Source: Psychroflexus aestuariivivens
GTDB lineage: Bacteria; Bacteroidota; Bacteroidia; Flavobacteriales; Flavobacteriaceae
Assembly: GCF_004010055.1 (NCBI RefSeq)
Contig: NZ_RQVT01000015.1
Span: 30,176 to 94,175 of the forward strand
Direction of reading: 5' to 3'
DNA: 64,000 nt
The notes beneath the pieces were generated by a model. That model was not told the origin of the DNA, did not search any database, and saw nothing but the letters and a program-made list of their open reading frames with translations. The position numbers and the translations under genes are program-made. Below, one piece after another: positions 26,267 through 36,898 of this stretch; positions within the stretch are counted from its first letter, which is position 1, and each line of letters begins with the position of its first letter.

Positions 26267-28717
26267 ATGAAACACTTGCTTTTAATTCTTATCGCTGTGG
26301 TGATTTGCCAATCTTGTGATTTCGATAAGTCTGAAAAACAAGGTGAAAGTGTTAATTTTATACCGCCAAAATCTCTATTGATTTTAGAATCTGAAGATTT
26401 AAGCGAAAGTTTGACGAGCTTTCAGAACAATGATTTTTTTAAAGCAAATCTTGATTTGCCTGTATTTCAAGATTTGAAGGAAAACTTTGAATTCCTGAAG
26501 CATTTTAACCAAACTAGTCGAGCTATTTTAGCGATTACACCTCTTGGCGAAAGAGATTTGGCTTCAACTTTAATTATTGAAAACAATGCGTTTCAGATGG
26601 ATTCTGTTCAGCTCAGTAGAGGTCAAATTATTGAATACGCAGGCAAGGAAATCACAGAATTTAATATTGAAAAGCAACAATTTTACTCCACGGTTCTCGA
26701 GCAAATTCGTGTGACTTCAGAATCTAAAATAATTGTTGAAAACGTGATTCGCTCCTATAATAATCAATTCAAATTCAATGAGAGTTTCTACAAAGCTTAT
26801 AAAGCCGCTACTGGAGAAACTTCATTATTTATTGACTTAGAAAACACAAAACGTTTATGGGAAAATGATTTGAAAGATTTCAGTCCTGTGGTTTTTAAAG
26901 ATTTGGGGAGTTGGTTGAGTTTGGATTTAGATTTAGATCCTGATGAATTGCGTTGGAGTGGTGTAATTTTATCAGAAGCTTCTCGTGACAAACTGAAATT
27001 ATTCAGTAATAATAAGCCGAAACCTTATCGAATTCATGAAGTTACCCCAAATTCTGCCGTTGGTTTTTTGAGTTTGAGTTTTAGCGATTTTGAAAAATTA
27101 CAAGAAAAGCGTCAGGAGTTGAAATATTCAACCGATATAAAGTTTAACAATTTATTTCAGTCGGTGAATGAAGTTGGTTTGATTCAGCTGGAATCTGACT
27201 TGGTTTATGATTTGGTCAGTAGAAGCTCCACTAAAATATTAGACTCTCTGAGAGGTTTTAGTGAAGAAGTAGCAGAATTTAGAAATGAAAAAATTTATAA
27301 ATTCGATCCGGAAAATATTTTCGCAGACTTCACACCACTTTTACCAAATTACAAATTGTCCTATTTTACATTGTACGATGGACATTTTCTGTTTGCACAA
27401 AGTCAGGATATTTTAGAAAATGCGCTGATCAACATCAAAAACGGTTCGGTGATGAGTCAATCTGTTGCATTTCAAAACACTGCTGAAGAATTGGGAAATA
27501 CTGCAAATATGTTTTGGGGTGGAAATACAACGCATTTTATGACTCAATTATCTAAATTTTCAACTTCAGAGTTCAATGAAAATTTTCAGAAGTTTGAAAA
27601 GGAAAAGTATGATGTTGTGTTGATGCAAGCTACTTTTGAAGGTGATTTTTCACATTTTAATGGTTTGGCAAAAAAGAATTCAGAAAATACAACAACAAAT
27701 TCTATTGAAACCAAGCGTCTCAAATTTGATAAAAGTTTGAGTTCGGCACCGATATTTTTCACCAATTGGCGCACCAGGCAAAAAGATATTGTTTTTCAGG
27801 ACGAAAACAATGTTTTACATTTGGTAGATACCAATGGCAAAAGCATTTGGACAAAAGAGCTGGACAGTCGTATTGTGGGTGAAATTTTGAGTTTAGATAT
27901 TTATAAAAACACCCGAATTCAGTTGGCATTTACAACACAAAATCGCTTGTATGTTTTAGATAAAAATGGGAATGATGTAAAACCTTTTCCATTGAAATTT
28001 CAAAATATAATCACTCAAGGTTTGGCAATATTCGATTATGATGATAGTGGTCGCTACCGTTTTGTAGTGGTTCAGGACGATGATATTAAAATGTTTAATA
28101 AAGAGGGGAAAAGCGTGAAAGGTTTCAACTATAAAATCCAAGGTCAAATTAAACATACGCCAAAACATATCAGAATAGATCGAAAAGACTATATTTTGGT
28201 TGAAAATGAATCTGGTTTAAAAATTTTAAATCGAACTGGAGAGCCGCGAGTAAAAATCAAAAAAGATTTGAAAACATCTGGTAATTCATGGCACTTACAT
28301 AACGGTCATTTTGTTGGGACTGATTCTGATGGCAATTTAATCAAGATTTCAGAAGATGGACAAGTTGAAGTAGAGGAGATGGGCTTTGTTGAAAACCACA
28401 TTATAACTGCAACTCCAGAAAATTTGGTAACCTTTTCTGAAAATACGATTGATATCAACGGCATTTCGAAATCTTTGGATTATGGCTTGTATTTACCACC
28501 GAAATTGCATCAATTCAATAACAATCGAACATTTGTTAGTTTGGTCGATCAGCAGGCAGAGAAAGTTTACCTTTTCGATAATCAAGGCGAATTGATTTCA
28601 GGATTTCCAGTGTATGGAACTTCTGAAGTTGATGTATTTATGCGCAAAACCAATGAATTAATTTTGGTGACTAAAGGCAACGACGATGCAGTTTTAGTTT
28701 ACAGAAAAACACTCTAA
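26267..28717 (+). CDS. large lipoprotein with beta-propeller-like C-terminal half
   Basis: An 816-residue lipoprotein (lipobox ICQSC, Cys17 from the ATG used here; an earlier TTG frame adds seven residues). The N-terminal half (about 30-480) is a mixed alpha/beta region resembling the DUF3352-like lipoproteins, with no catalytic motif seen. The C-terminal half (about 500-816) contains repeated four-strand blades with phrases such as VLHLVDTNGKSIWTKEL, RLYVLDKNGNDVKPFPL and VYLFDNQGELISGFPV. These repeats suggest a seven- or eight-bladed propeller of the PQQ/FG-GAP style. Function unknown. Downstream lipB is encoded on the other strand with no gap. Confidence 0.8.
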   Translation: MKHLLLILIAVVICQSCDFDKSEKQGESVNFIPPKSLLILESEDLSESLTSFQNNDFFKANLDLPVFQDLKENFEFLKHFNQTSRAILAITPLGERDLASTLIIENNAFQMDSVQLSRGQIIEYAGKEITEFNIEKQQFYSTVLEQIRVTSESKIIVENVIRSYNNQFKFNESFYKAYKAATGETSLFIDLENTKRLWENDLKDFSPVVFKDLGSWLSLDLDLDPDELRWSGVILSEASRDKLKLFSNNKPKPYRIHEVTPNSAVGFLSLSFSDFEKLQEKRQELKYSTDIKFNNLFQSVNEVGLIQLESDLVYDLVSRSSTKILDSLRGFSEEVAEFRNEKIYKFDPENIFADFTPLLPNYKLSYFTLYDGHFLFAQSQDILENALINIKNGSVMSQSVAFQNTAEELGNTANMFWGGNTTHFMTQLSKFSTSEFNENFQKFEKEKYDVVLMQATFEGDFSHFNGLAKKNSENTTTNSIETKRLKFDKSLSSAPIFFTNWRTRQKDIVFQDENNVLHLVDTNGKSIWTKELDSRIVGEILSLDIYKNTRIQLAFTTQNRLYVLDKNGNDVKPFPLKFQNIITQGLAIFDYDDSGRYRFVVVQDDDIKMFNKEGKSVKGFNYKIQGQIKHTPKHIRIDRKDYILVENESGLKILNRTGEPRVKIKKDLKTSGNSWHLHNGHFVGTDSDGNLIKISEDGQVEVEEMGFVENHIITATPENLVTFSENTIDINGISKSLDYGLYLPPKLHQFNNNRTFVSLVDQQAEKVYLFDNQGELISGFPVYGTSEVDVFMRKTNELILVTKGNDDAVLVYRKTL

Positions 28718-29419
28718 TTATTCAGTCAATTCAGCTTCAAATAAATCGGTAAAGTGTTTTTTGAGTTTCTGTTTAACGTCTTCCATGGAAACTTCAGTTT
28801 GTCCCAGCTCAACATTAAGTGATGTCACGGCTTTATCTTGAATTCCGCAAGGAACGATGTTATCAAAATAGCCTAAATTAGCGTTAACGTTTAGGGCAAA
28901 TCCATGCATAGTCACCCAACGAGAAGCGCGAACGCCCATGGCGCAAATTTTTCTAGCAAAAGGTGTTCCTACATCAAGCCAAACTCCAGTTTCACCTTTG
29001 CTGCGCTCAGACTTAAGACCGTATTCTGCCAAAGTGAGAATGACCATTTCTTCTAATAATCGTAAATATTTATGAATATCAGTAAAGAAGTTTTCTAAAT
29101 CTAATATCGGATAACCCACGATTTGGCCAGGGCCGTGGTAAGTGATGTCGCCACCACGATTAATTTTGTAGAATGTCGCGCCTTTATCCGCCAATTGTTT
29201 TTCATCAAGAAGCAAATTTGCCAAATCACCACTTTTTCCTAAAGTATAAACATGAGGATGTTCTACAAAAAGGAAATGATTTTCAGTGGGTAAGTCGAGT
29301 TCCTCTCGTCTATTTTTAATTTTAGTTTGTAAAATAGATTGAAACAATTCTTCTTGAAAATCCCAAGTTTCTTTGTAGTCGCGTTGTCCCAATTCTAGAA
29401 CTTTGATTTGCTTATTCAT
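28718..29419 (-). CDS. lipB: octanoyl-[ACP]:protein N-octanoyltransferase LipB
   Basis: LipB of 233 residues, which transfers octanoyl groups from acyl carrier protein to lipoyl domains before LipA inserts sulfur. The active-site lysine lies in FARKICAMGVRASRWVTMHG and the catalytic cysteine in NIVPCGIQD; the nucleotide-like GGDITYHGPGQIVGYPI block is intact. An earlier start (29443) would add eight residues; the ATG at 29419 gives a normal N-terminus. The stop codon abuts the stop of the convergent lipoprotein gene without a base between. Fe-S supply for LipA would come from the SUF operon earlier in the window. Confidence 0.96.
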   Translation of the reverse strand: MNKQIKVLELGQRDYKETWDFQEELFQSILQTKIKNRREELDLPTENHFLFVEHPHVYTLGKSGDLANLLLDEKQLADKGATFYKINRGGDITYHGPGQIVGYPILDLENFFTDIHKYLRLLEEMVILTLAEYGLKSERSKGETGVWLDVGTPFARKICAMGVRASRWVTMHGFALNVNANLGYFDNIVPCGIQDKAVTSLNVELGQTEVSMEDVKQKLKKHFTDLFEAELTE

Positions 29420-29610
29420 TCTGAATTTTTGTTTGTAATACAAAGGTAAAACAAGTTTAGCAGAACCTTTGTGGATTTTATTTTATATCCATATATGAGA
29501 GATGTTTTATTTCAAAAGTGAAATGCAAAGCACACAAAAATCCTGGTTAAAATTTCTTAAAATCAGTATCTTATTTAAGTTCAAGCACAGAAATATTTTG
29601 ATAATGTCGT

Positions 29611-29618
29611 TATCTTTG
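29611..29618 (+). promoter_or_regulatory. -7 promoter element of lysS
   Basis: TATCTTTG matches TAnnTTTG exactly and lies 22 bases before the lysS start codon, giving a very short leader. No TTG stands 19 bases upstream, so the -33 part is unproven. Confidence 0.5.
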
Positions 29619-29640
29619 CCACTTCGAAAAATAACGAAAT

Positions 29641-31332
29641 ATGCAATTATCAGAGCAAGAACGCATCAGACGAGATAAACTGAAATCTTTGAGAGCCATG
29701 GGCATTGACCCTTATCCGGCTGAACAGTTTGAATACGACCATACTTCCAAACAAATAAAATCTGAATTTGAACAAGGCAAAAAGGTTGTTGTTGCTGGAA
29801 GATTGATGTCTAGAAGAATTCAGGGTAAAGCTTCTTTTGCTGAATTGCAAGATGGTGAAGGCAGAATTCAAGTGTATTTCAATAGAGATGAAATTTGCCC
29901 TGGTGAAGACAAAACACTTTATAATGATGTTTATAAAAAGCTCCTGGATATTGGAGATTTTATAGGCGTTGAAGGCGAATTGTTTATGACTCAAGTTGGT
30001 GAGCAAACCATCATGGTCAAAAATTTTAAGCTTTTAAGCAAATCATTGAAACCTTTGCCACTGCCAAAAAAAGATAAAGAAGGCAACGAATACGATGGTT
30101 TTCACGATCCAGAGCAGCGTTACAGACAACGTTATGCAGATTTGGCGGTGAATCCAGAAGTGAGAGATATTTTCCAAAAACGCTCCAAGTTGTTTACTGC
30201 CATGCGGAATTTTTTCAATGAGCAAGGTTATATGGAAGTCGAAACCCCGATTTTGCAATCTATTCCTGGAGGTGCGGCAGCACGTCCTTTCATTACGCAT
30301 CACAATGCATTGGATATTCCATTGTATTTGAGAATTGCTAATGAATTATATTTGAAAAGGCTTATTGTTGGTGGTTTCGACGGGGTTTATGAGTTCTCTA
30401 AGAACTTCAGAAATGAAGGTATGGATCGCACTCATAATCCTGAATTTACAGCCATGGAAATCTATGTATCTTACAAAGATTACAACTGGATGATGACTTT
30501 CACTGAACAATTGTTGGAGCATTGCGCCATTCAAGTGAACGGTAAAACTGAAGCGACTTTCAAAGGTCAAAAAGTAGACTTCAAAGCACCTTACAAACGT
30601 GTAACAATGACCGATGCTATCAAAAAACATACAGGTTTTGATATCACTGGCAAAACAGAATCTGAGTTGCGTCAAGCAGCTTTGGATATGGATTTAGAAG
30701 TTGATGATACAATGGGCAAAGGCAAGCTTATCGACGAAATTTTTGGTGAAAAATGTGAGCCGCACTTTATTGAGCCAACCTTTATCACCGACTATCCAAA
30801 GGAAATGAGTCCGCTTTGCAAAACACACCGAGATAATCCAGATTTAACTGAACGTTTTGAATTGATGGTTTGTGGTAAAGAAATCGCAAACGCTTATTCA
30901 GAATTGAATGACCCAATCGATCAGCGTGAGCGTTTTGAAGAACAATTGAAGCTCGCCAAGAAGGGCGATGATGAAGCTACAGAATTTATCGATCATGATT
31001 TTCTTCGCGCTTTGGAATATGGAATGCCGCCAACTTCAGGTTTGGGAATCGGTATGGATCGTTTGATTATGTTTTTAACGGATAATCCATCCATTCAGGA
31101 AGTCCTATTCTTTCCACAAATGAAACCTGAGCAGAAAAAAGTAGCTTTAACTGAAGAAGAAAAAGTGATTTTAGAAATGCTTAAAACAGAATCGCCTCAA
31201 GCCTTAGATGAAATAAAAAACAAATCTGAATTGAGCAACAAAAAATGGGACAAAGCCATCAAAGGTTTACGCGCTAAAGACCAAGCCACCGTTGATAAAA
31301 CCGATGAAGGCTTGTTTGTGAAATTATTATAA
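29641..31332 (+). CDS. lysS: lysyl-tRNA synthetase (class II)
   Basis: Class II LysRS of 563 residues, which charges tRNA-Lys. The N-terminal OB-fold domain (VVVAGRLMSRRIQGKASFAELQD) binds the anticodon, followed by the catalytic core with motif 2 (FRNEGMDRTHNPEFT) and motif 3 (GLGIGMDRLIM). Relative to typical bacterial enzymes of about 500 residues it carries an extra 60-residue helical tail (505-563), rich in Lys/Glu, also known from other Bacteroidota LysRS. It is a single gene followed by a strong terminator. Confidence 0.97.
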   Translation: MQLSEQERIRRDKLKSLRAMGIDPYPAEQFEYDHTSKQIKSEFEQGKKVVVAGRLMSRRIQGKASFAELQDGEGRIQVYFNRDEICPGEDKTLYNDVYKKLLDIGDFIGVEGELFMTQVGEQTIMVKNFKLLSKSLKPLPLPKKDKEGNEYDGFHDPEQRYRQRYADLAVNPEVRDIFQKRSKLFTAMRNFFNEQGYMEVETPILQSIPGGAAARPFITHHNALDIPLYLRIANELYLKRLIVGGFDGVYEFSKNFRNEGMDRTHNPEFTAMEIYVSYKDYNWMMTFTEQLLEHCAIQVNGKTEATFKGQKVDFKAPYKRVTMTDAIKKHTGFDITGKTESELRQAALDMDLEVDDTMGKGKLIDEIFGEKCEPHFIEPTFITDYPKEMSPLCKTHRDNPDLTERFELMVCGKEIANAYSELNDPIDQRERFEEQLKLAKKGDDEATEFIDHDFLRALEYGMPPTSGLGIGMDRLIMFLTDNPSIQEVLFFPQMKPEQKKVALTEEEKVILEMLKTESPQALDEIKNKSELSNKKWDKAIKGLRAKDQATVDKTDEGLFVKLL

Positions 31333-31353
31333 ATATTGAGATTAAAAATTAAA

Positions 31354-31385
31354 AAGTCATTTCTAATTTTAGAAATGGCTTTTTT
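31354..31385 (+). terminator. intrinsic terminator of lysS
   Basis: A 12-bp stem (AAGTCATTTCTA at 31354-31365 with TAGAAATGGCTT at 31370-31381; one G-U pair) with a 4-base loop is followed by a T-run. The convergent deacetylase gene ends inside the T-run. The flank on the opposite strand is also rich in T, so termination may be bidirectional. Confidence 0.85.
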
Positions 31386-31998
31386 ACATCTCAAGCTTTC
31401 TAAAATTAAAATCTTTATAAGTTTCTAAAGTTTTTTGCAGAGCATATTTCATATTGGCTTCAGCTTTCAGGCTATCATGAAAAATAATAATATTGCCTTT
31501 TCGAATATTATTTTTTATGATTTTAAAACAATTTTCTTTAGAAATTTTCGAATCATAATCTTTACTGATAATATCCCACATTACGATTTTCTTTTTTTGA
31601 GCAAAAAGGGCTTTAGCTTGGCTAAATGTGCATTTCCCGTAAGGTGGACGAAATAAATTTGTTTTTGTAAGATGTGCTTCAATAAGCCGATCACACTTTT
31701 CAATATTCTTTAGGTATGTAGATTTTTGGTTTTTCCAACCGTTTAAATGATTGTATGTATGATTGCCAATGGCATGCCCTTCATTCAGAATTCTTTGGAA
31801 AAGTTCAGGGTAACTTTGGATGTTTTCGCCGATACAGAAAAATGTAGCTTTGGCATTATGTTTTTTTAACAAATCCAAAACCCAAGGTGTAATTTCTGGA
31901 ATTGGACCATCATCAAAGGTTAAATACAAATTTGGCGCATCGGTTTCGATACGCCAAATTCGTTTGGGAAATATTCGTTTTAAAAATGCATTATTCAA
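31384..31998 (-). CDS. polysaccharide deacetylase family protein
   Basis: A 204-residue NodB-homology hydrolase that removes acetyl groups from cell-envelope or exported polysaccharides. The catalytic LTFDDGP motif (two Asp), the metal-binding HTYNH pair (Ile-Gly-Asn-HxxxH) and the FRPPYGKC motif are all present. No clear signal peptide is seen; the N-terminus is short and basic. The gene is 12 bases downstream of the DUF2723 membrane protein gene, so the two likely act in the same envelope process. Substrate not readable. Confidence 0.9.
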   Translation of the reverse strand: MNNAFLKRIFPKRIWRIETDAPNLYLTFDDGPIPEITPWVLDLLKKHNAKATFFCIGENIQSYPELFQRILNEGHAIGNHTYNHLNGWKNQKSTYLKNIEKCDRLIEAHLTKTNLFRPPYGKCTFSQAKALFAQKKKIVMWDIISKDYDSKISKENCFKIIKNNIRKGNIIIFHDSLKAEANMKYALQKTLETYKDFNFRKLEM

Positions 31999-32010
31999 TA
32001 TGAAGTAAAT

Positions 32011-35000
32011 TTATTCAACTGGCATTTGATCTGGTGAGAAAATATCGTTTTCTGAAGAATCGATTTCTTTATCCTCAAGATTATCTGCTTCAAGTTCATC
32101 CATAAGTTCCTCGTCCAATGTTTCCTCTTCTTCACCAAAGAAATGATTGAATTTTTCTAAATATTGGTTGAATTCAGCAGCTTTATCCTTCATAATTTCG
32201 TCATCTCTCTGGATGATTAAAATATCCACAAGACTTCTGTATTTTTCAATTTCAGTAAATATTCTTTCCGCGTATTTCACTTGCGCTTCATAATCCAATT
32301 CTGCATAATAATCTAACCATTCCTGGTAATTTGTAGCCACTTGCTCCCAAACTTCTCTGGCTTTTTCTGTTTTACCGATTTCATAATAACCGATAATATA
32401 GGGCTCGACAAGTTGGTAATATTGATAATGTTTGACAGGAATGTTCTCCATGGCAAGATCCATGATGTTTTCAGCTTTATCGAATTTTTTCTCATCGATT
32501 AACTTTTCAACCAACCTTGCTAGGTTACTTCTATATGTAATGGCGTTTTTACGAGTTTCAGGATCATGATAAATATCATCGCTACCACTATTTCCCCAAT
32601 ACCATTCCATAACATTAGCGTACATTTTTTCGGTATCTATTCTGCCCATGTCGAATGGATTTCTTGGATCCACTGGTGTTTTAATAGGAACAAGTTTATA
32701 AACTACACCGTCAAGCTGAAGGTAATCTTTCATCCATAAATAATCATCATCACCAAAACTTCCACCAGTAAAATAAATCGGTCTTTCCCAATCATTGTTG
32801 GCGACCAAATCAAGCATCAATAATCTGTTTTTGTATATCAAATTACCATCTAAGGTGATGTCAATATAAGAAACTATCTGATCGGCATCTTCAGGTTTTA
32901 CAATGTTATTTTTCAGAACTTTTTCTTTATTAACATTGAGCCTAAGATTCTTGGTAGGGAATAAATTCACTTCTTGACCACTTTGCAATTCAGCCTTGGT
33001 AGTTTTATTATCACTTTTAATGTATTTTATAAACTGACTAACGCTGATTGTGTCGCTGATTCTAGGATCTTTTTCGAACCAAACTGCATCATTGGTTCCA
33101 TAACGGTAATCTATATGTTCCAAAGTGGTTTTGATAGGATCGCTTTCGTATGCTTTTCTTCGCATTTGGTCGATGTACCAATCAGTAGCAAACAAACTGG
33201 TGTTAATCGTTCGAACATCTGTTCTGTAGCCTTCAATTTCTTGGGCGTACCACAATGCAAAAGTATCATTGTCACCAATAGTGAAAAGAATTCCATTTTC
33301 TTCTACGGAATCCAAATATTTTTTGGCCATGGCTAATGCAGTGTAACGATTTGAGCGGTCATGGTCATCCCAGTTTTCTGAAGCTAATAATGCTGGAACA
33401 GCAAGCAAACAAACTACGCCAACTACTGGTGCCGCTATTTTTGGGGTTAGGTAGCTTTTGAGTTTATTGAAAATGGCATAGACACCAAGTCCAATCCAAA
33501 TTGAGAAGACATAAAATGAACCCACCAAAGCATAATCTCGTTCTCTTGGTTCAAAAGGCCGTTCGTTGAGGTAAATTTTAAGTGCGATACCTGTGAATAA
33601 AAAGAAGACCATGAGTACCCAAAAGAATTTAATGTCTTTTGAAGCATGGAAGAATAGACCTATAAGTCCTAAAATTAATGGTAAAAAATAATAGGTATTT
33701 CTTGCTTCGTTTTCGGATAAATCTGACGGTAAATTCTGTTGAGAGCCGAGTCGGTTTTCATCTAAAAAGTCAATACCACTTAACCAATTTCCATCGAAAT
33801 CATTGTATTTTCCTTGGTTGTCGTTTTGTCTACCAACGAAATTCCACATAAAATAACGCCAATACATATAGCCCATTTGAAATTCAAATAAGTAACCAAG
33901 GTTTGCAGATGTTGATGGTTTGTCAACATTTAGATATTGGCTGAATCGTTTTAAAAAACTAATATAGCCGTCATAAGAAACTTCACCTTTGCTATAGTCA
34001 ACTCTAAATTGATTTACGATTTCCATCAATTCTTTCTCCTCGGCATATTCTGGTTTGATTGTAAAATCTAGTGGCCCAGTGAACATCATATAGTTTTCAG
34101 CATGTTCTGTACTCCACATTCGAGGCAAGATGGTTTTGTGTCTTGCATCGGAGTTTTGTCTGGCATTTTTGTAATCGTTAATGATAACATATTCACCCTT
34201 TTCATAATCTTTTTCATAAATGGGTTTATCATCTAGATAAGGATTTTCAGGATCTAAACCTGCAAATATTTCTGTAAATTGTGGACCATAAAACAAATGC
34301 GTTTCTGGATATTGATCTCTGTTGTAGTATGCTAAGAGTTGCTGAGCACTACTCGGATTATTTTCATTGATGACGGTGCTGGCGTTAGCTCGAATTGGTA
34401 GCATTGTCCAGCTCGAAAAGCCAATAAAAATGAATAAAATACAAAGCAAAACCGTATTGGTGTGGATATAATCTTTTCTTCTGGTGTATTTCAAGCCAAA
34501 ATAAAATCCAGCAATAATTAACAAAGCAGCGATAATAGTTCCTGAGTTGAAAGGTAAGCCGATGCTATTGACAAAAAAGACTTCAGTTTTAGCGAAAAAA
34601 GTTAAGGAATATGGTAATAGCAGTTTAAAGATAAAAAGCAGAATTCCAATAACAATGATGTTAGCTAAGATGAAATTTTTAACAGTAATTTTTTTGTAAT
34701 TTTTAAAATAATAAAGGAATCCAATAGCAGGAATAGTCAATAATCCCATGAAATGAACACCAAAAGATAAGCCGATAAGTAAGCAAATTAAAATCAGCCA
34801 ACGATTTCCACGAGGTTTGTGCATATCACGCTCCCACAACAAACCGATGTAAAACATTGCCGCCATAACGCAAGCCGCCATGGCGTAAACTTCAGCTTCT
34901 ACAGCACTGAACCAAAAACTGTCGGTGAATGTAAAAGTTAGCGCACCTACTAAGCTACTGGCTAAAATCGCTAAATCAGAACCTTTTCCAGAAGCGTCTA

Positions 35001-35328
35001 TTTTTTTAGTAAGCTTTTTTAAGATTAAAGTAATAGACCAAAACATAAATAAAATAGCGAAAGCACTTGCCACACAAGACATCATATTAACCATAAGGGC
35101 AATTTGACTTCCATCTGAAGCAAACATGGCAAAAAATGCACCAAAAATCTGATAAAGTGGCGCTCCTGGTGGGTGTCCGACTTGAAGTTTTGCAGACGTG
35201 GCAATATATTCACCAGCATCCCAAAAACTTGCGGTTGGTTCTACTGTCAGACTATATGTGATCAAAGCAACAGCAAAAGCAAACCAGCCTAATAATTTAT
35301 TCCAAAATGAAAATTGTGTTTTAGTCAT
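32011..35328 (-). CDS. DUF2723 family polytopic membrane protein
   Basis: A very long inner-membrane protein (1105 residues from the ATG used here; the first start in frame is a TTG nine bases earlier). The N-terminal ~350 residues contain about nine transmembrane segments with the DUF2723 opening TASFWDAGEYIATSAKLQVGHPPGAPLY, which resembles the entry loop of protein O-mannosyltransferase-type GT-C enzymes. Three or four further segments occur near 545-660, with a large soluble region after about 680 that has tetratricopeptide-like helices toward the C-terminus (about 900-1060). A glycosyltransferase role is expected from family membership but the substrate is unknown. It leads the operon with the deacetylase. 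Confidence 0.88.
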   Translation of the reverse strand: MTKTQFSFWNKLLGWFAFAVALITYSLTVEPTASFWDAGEYIATSAKLQVGHPPGAPLYQIFGAFFAMFASDGSQIALMVNMMSCVASAFAILFMFWSITLILKKLTKKIDASGKGSDLAILASSLVGALTFTFTDSFWFSAVEAEVYAMAACVMAAMFYIGLLWERDMHKPRGNRWLILICLLIGLSFGVHFMGLLTIPAIGFLYYFKNYKKITVKNFILANIIVIGILLFIFKLLLPYSLTFFAKTEVFFVNSIGLPFNSGTIIAALLIIAGFYFGLKYTRRKDYIHTNTVLLCILFIFIGFSSWTMLPIRANASTVINENNPSSAQQLLAYYNRDQYPETHLFYGPQFTEIFAGLDPENPYLDDKPIYEKDYEKGEYVIINDYKNARQNSDARHKTILPRMWSTEHAENYMMFTGPLDFTIKPEYAEEKELMEIVNQFRVDYSKGEVSYDGYISFLKRFSQYLNVDKPSTSANLGYLFEFQMGYMYWRYFMWNFVGRQNDNQGKYNDFDGNWLSGIDFLDENRLGSQQNLPSDLSENEARNTYYFLPLILGLIGLFFHASKDIKFFWVLMVFFLFTGIALKIYLNERPFEPRERDYALVGSFYVFSIWIGLGVYAIFNKLKSYLTPKIAAPVVGVVCLLAVPALLASENWDDHDRSNRYTALAMAKKYLDSVEENGILFTIGDNDTFALWYAQEIEGYRTDVRTINTSLFATDWYIDQMRRKAYESDPIKTTLEHIDYRYGTNDAVWFEKDPRISDTISVSQFIKYIKSDNKTTKAELQSGQEVNLFPTKNLRLNVNKEKVLKNNIVKPEDADQIVSYIDITLDGNLIYKNRLLMLDLVANNDWERPIYFTGGSFGDDDYLWMKDYLQLDGVVYKLVPIKTPVDPRNPFDMGRIDTEKMYANVMEWYWGNSGSDDIYHDPETRKNAITYRSNLARLVEKLIDEKKFDKAENIMDLAMENIPVKHYQYYQLVEPYIIGYYEIGKTEKAREVWEQVATNYQEWLDYYAELDYEAQVKYAERIFTEIEKYRSLVDILIIQRDDEIMKDKAAEFNQYLEKFNHFFGEEEETLDEELMDELEADNLEDKEIDSSENDIFSPDQMPVE

Positions 35329-35477
35329 TGAATTCAACTTTAGTGGCGAAAATAAAACAAATAATGAACATTATTAACGTTTAGATTACTTAATTATTTT
35401 CAGTTAAATATGGCTATTTGAATCCGGTCAATATTTATAACTCAAATTCTTAAACACTATGAAATTATTGCAATAGA

Positions 35478-36782
35478 TTATTTCTTACGCATATATATTG
35501 AAATCGGTACCCCGTCAAAATTGAAGTGTTCGCGAAGTTTGTTTTCTAAAAATCTTTTATAAGGATCTTTCACATATTGCGGCAAATTGCAGAAAAATGC
35601 AAATTGTGGTTGAGGTGTCGGTAATTGAGTGATGTATTTAATTTTCACATATTTACCTTTTAAAGCAGGCGGAGGATTGTTGGCTATAATTGGTAATAAT
35701 GTGTCGTTCAAAACTCGAGTTTTTATTTTATTACTTCGGTTTTTGTAAACTTCAACAGCAGTTTCAATAGCTTTGAAAATACGTTGTTTATTGAGTACAG
35801 ACATGAAAATAATAGGCACATCTACAAACGGAGAGATTTCCTGTCTTATTTTGGCTTCAAACATTTTCATAGTATTGGTTTCTTTTTCAACCAAATCCCA
35901 TTTATTGACAAGAATGACAATTCCTTTTCTGTTTTTTTCTGCCAACCAAAAAATACTCTGCACCTGACTGTCGAAACCTCTGGAGGCATCCATAATTACT
36001 AAACAAACATCAGAATTTTCGATGGCACGTACACTTCGCATGACAGAGTAAAATTCCAAGTTTTCCTTCACTTTTGCTTTACGACGAATACCAGCTGTAT
36101 CAACCAATTTGAAATCGAACCCAAAGCGATTATATCTTGTGTCTATAGAATCCCTGGTTGTACCTGCAATATCAGTTACGATGTAACGTTCTTCGCCAAT
36201 CAGAGCATTGATGAATGAAGATTTTCCTGCGTTTGGTCGTCCAACCACAGCAAATTTTGGTAAATCTACTTCTTCTTCAATTTCACGTTCAGGGAGTTTG
36301 CTGACCACTTCATCGAGCAGTTCGCCTGTGCCGCTTCCGCTTGTTGCAGAAACTGTGATAAAATCACCTAAGCCTAAATTGTAAAATTCCAAGGCGTCAG
36401 TTCTGTTTTTATTAGAATCGACTTTATTCACACATAACACCACTGGTTTGTTCACCCGACGTAGTAATTTGGCGACATCATCATCCATTGGCGTGATTCC
36501 AGAAACAACATCGACCACAAAGATAATTACGTCAGATTCATCGATGGCCAATTCAACTTGTTTGTCTATTTCCTTTTCGAAAACATCATCGCTACCTATA
36601 ACGTAGCCACCGGTATCAATCAAGGTGAATTCGCGACCATTCCAGTCAGATTTTCCGTAATGTCTGTCTCTAGTAACGCCACTTACAGAGTCTACAATGG
36701 CTTCACGACGCTTAATCATTCTGTTGAAAAGTGTCGATTTTCCTACGTTTGGTCTTCCGACTATGGCTACAATGCTATTCAT
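35478..36782 (-). CDS. der: ribosome-associated GTPase Der (EngA)
   Basis: Der of 434 residues, a GTPase with two tandem G domains needed for 50S ribosome assembly. The first P-loop reads [11 protein letters not shown] with DTGG and NKVD motifs; the second reads [10 protein letters not shown] with DTAGI and NKWD. The C-terminal KH-like domain includes [19 protein letters not shown]. Length is standard. It is divergent from a small membrane protein gene, and era lies just beyond that gene on the same strand. Confidence 0.98.
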   Translation of the reverse strand: MNSIVAIVGRPNVGKSTLFNRMIKRREAIVDSVSGVTRDRHYGKSDWNGREFTLIDTGGYVIGSDDVFEKEIDKQVELAIDESDVIIFVVDVVSGITPMDDDVAKLLRRVNKPVVLCVNKVDSNKNRTDALEFYNLGLGDFITVSATSGSGTGELLDEVVSKLPEREIEEEVDLPKFAVVGRPNAGKSSFINALIGEERYIVTDIAGTTRDSIDTRYNRFGFDFKLVDTAGIRRKAKVKENLEFYSVMRSVRAIENSDVCLVIMDASRGFDSQVQSIFWLAEKNRKGIVILVNKWDLVEKETNTMKMFEAKIRQEISPFVDVPIIFMSVLNKQRIFKAIETAVEVYKNRSNKIKTRVLNDTLLPIIANNPPPALKGKYVKIKYITQLPTPQPQFAFFCNLPQYVKDPYKRFLENKLREHFNFDGVPISIYMRKK

Positions 36783-36804
36783 TATTAGTAATTTAAATAA
36801 TTTG

Positions 36805-36812
36805 CAAATTTA
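36805..36812 (-). promoter_or_regulatory. -7 promoter element of der
   Basis: On the minus strand TAAATTTG matches TAnnTTTG exactly and lies 22 bases before the der start codon. A convincing -33 element is not visible. Confidence 0.45.
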
Positions 36813-36898
36813 CGTCATTATTTACACATAAAGCAGAAATACTTTTTTAAAGCTAAAATTTGAAAAATTTATGTAATTTTATTTTTTATTTAAGTGCT

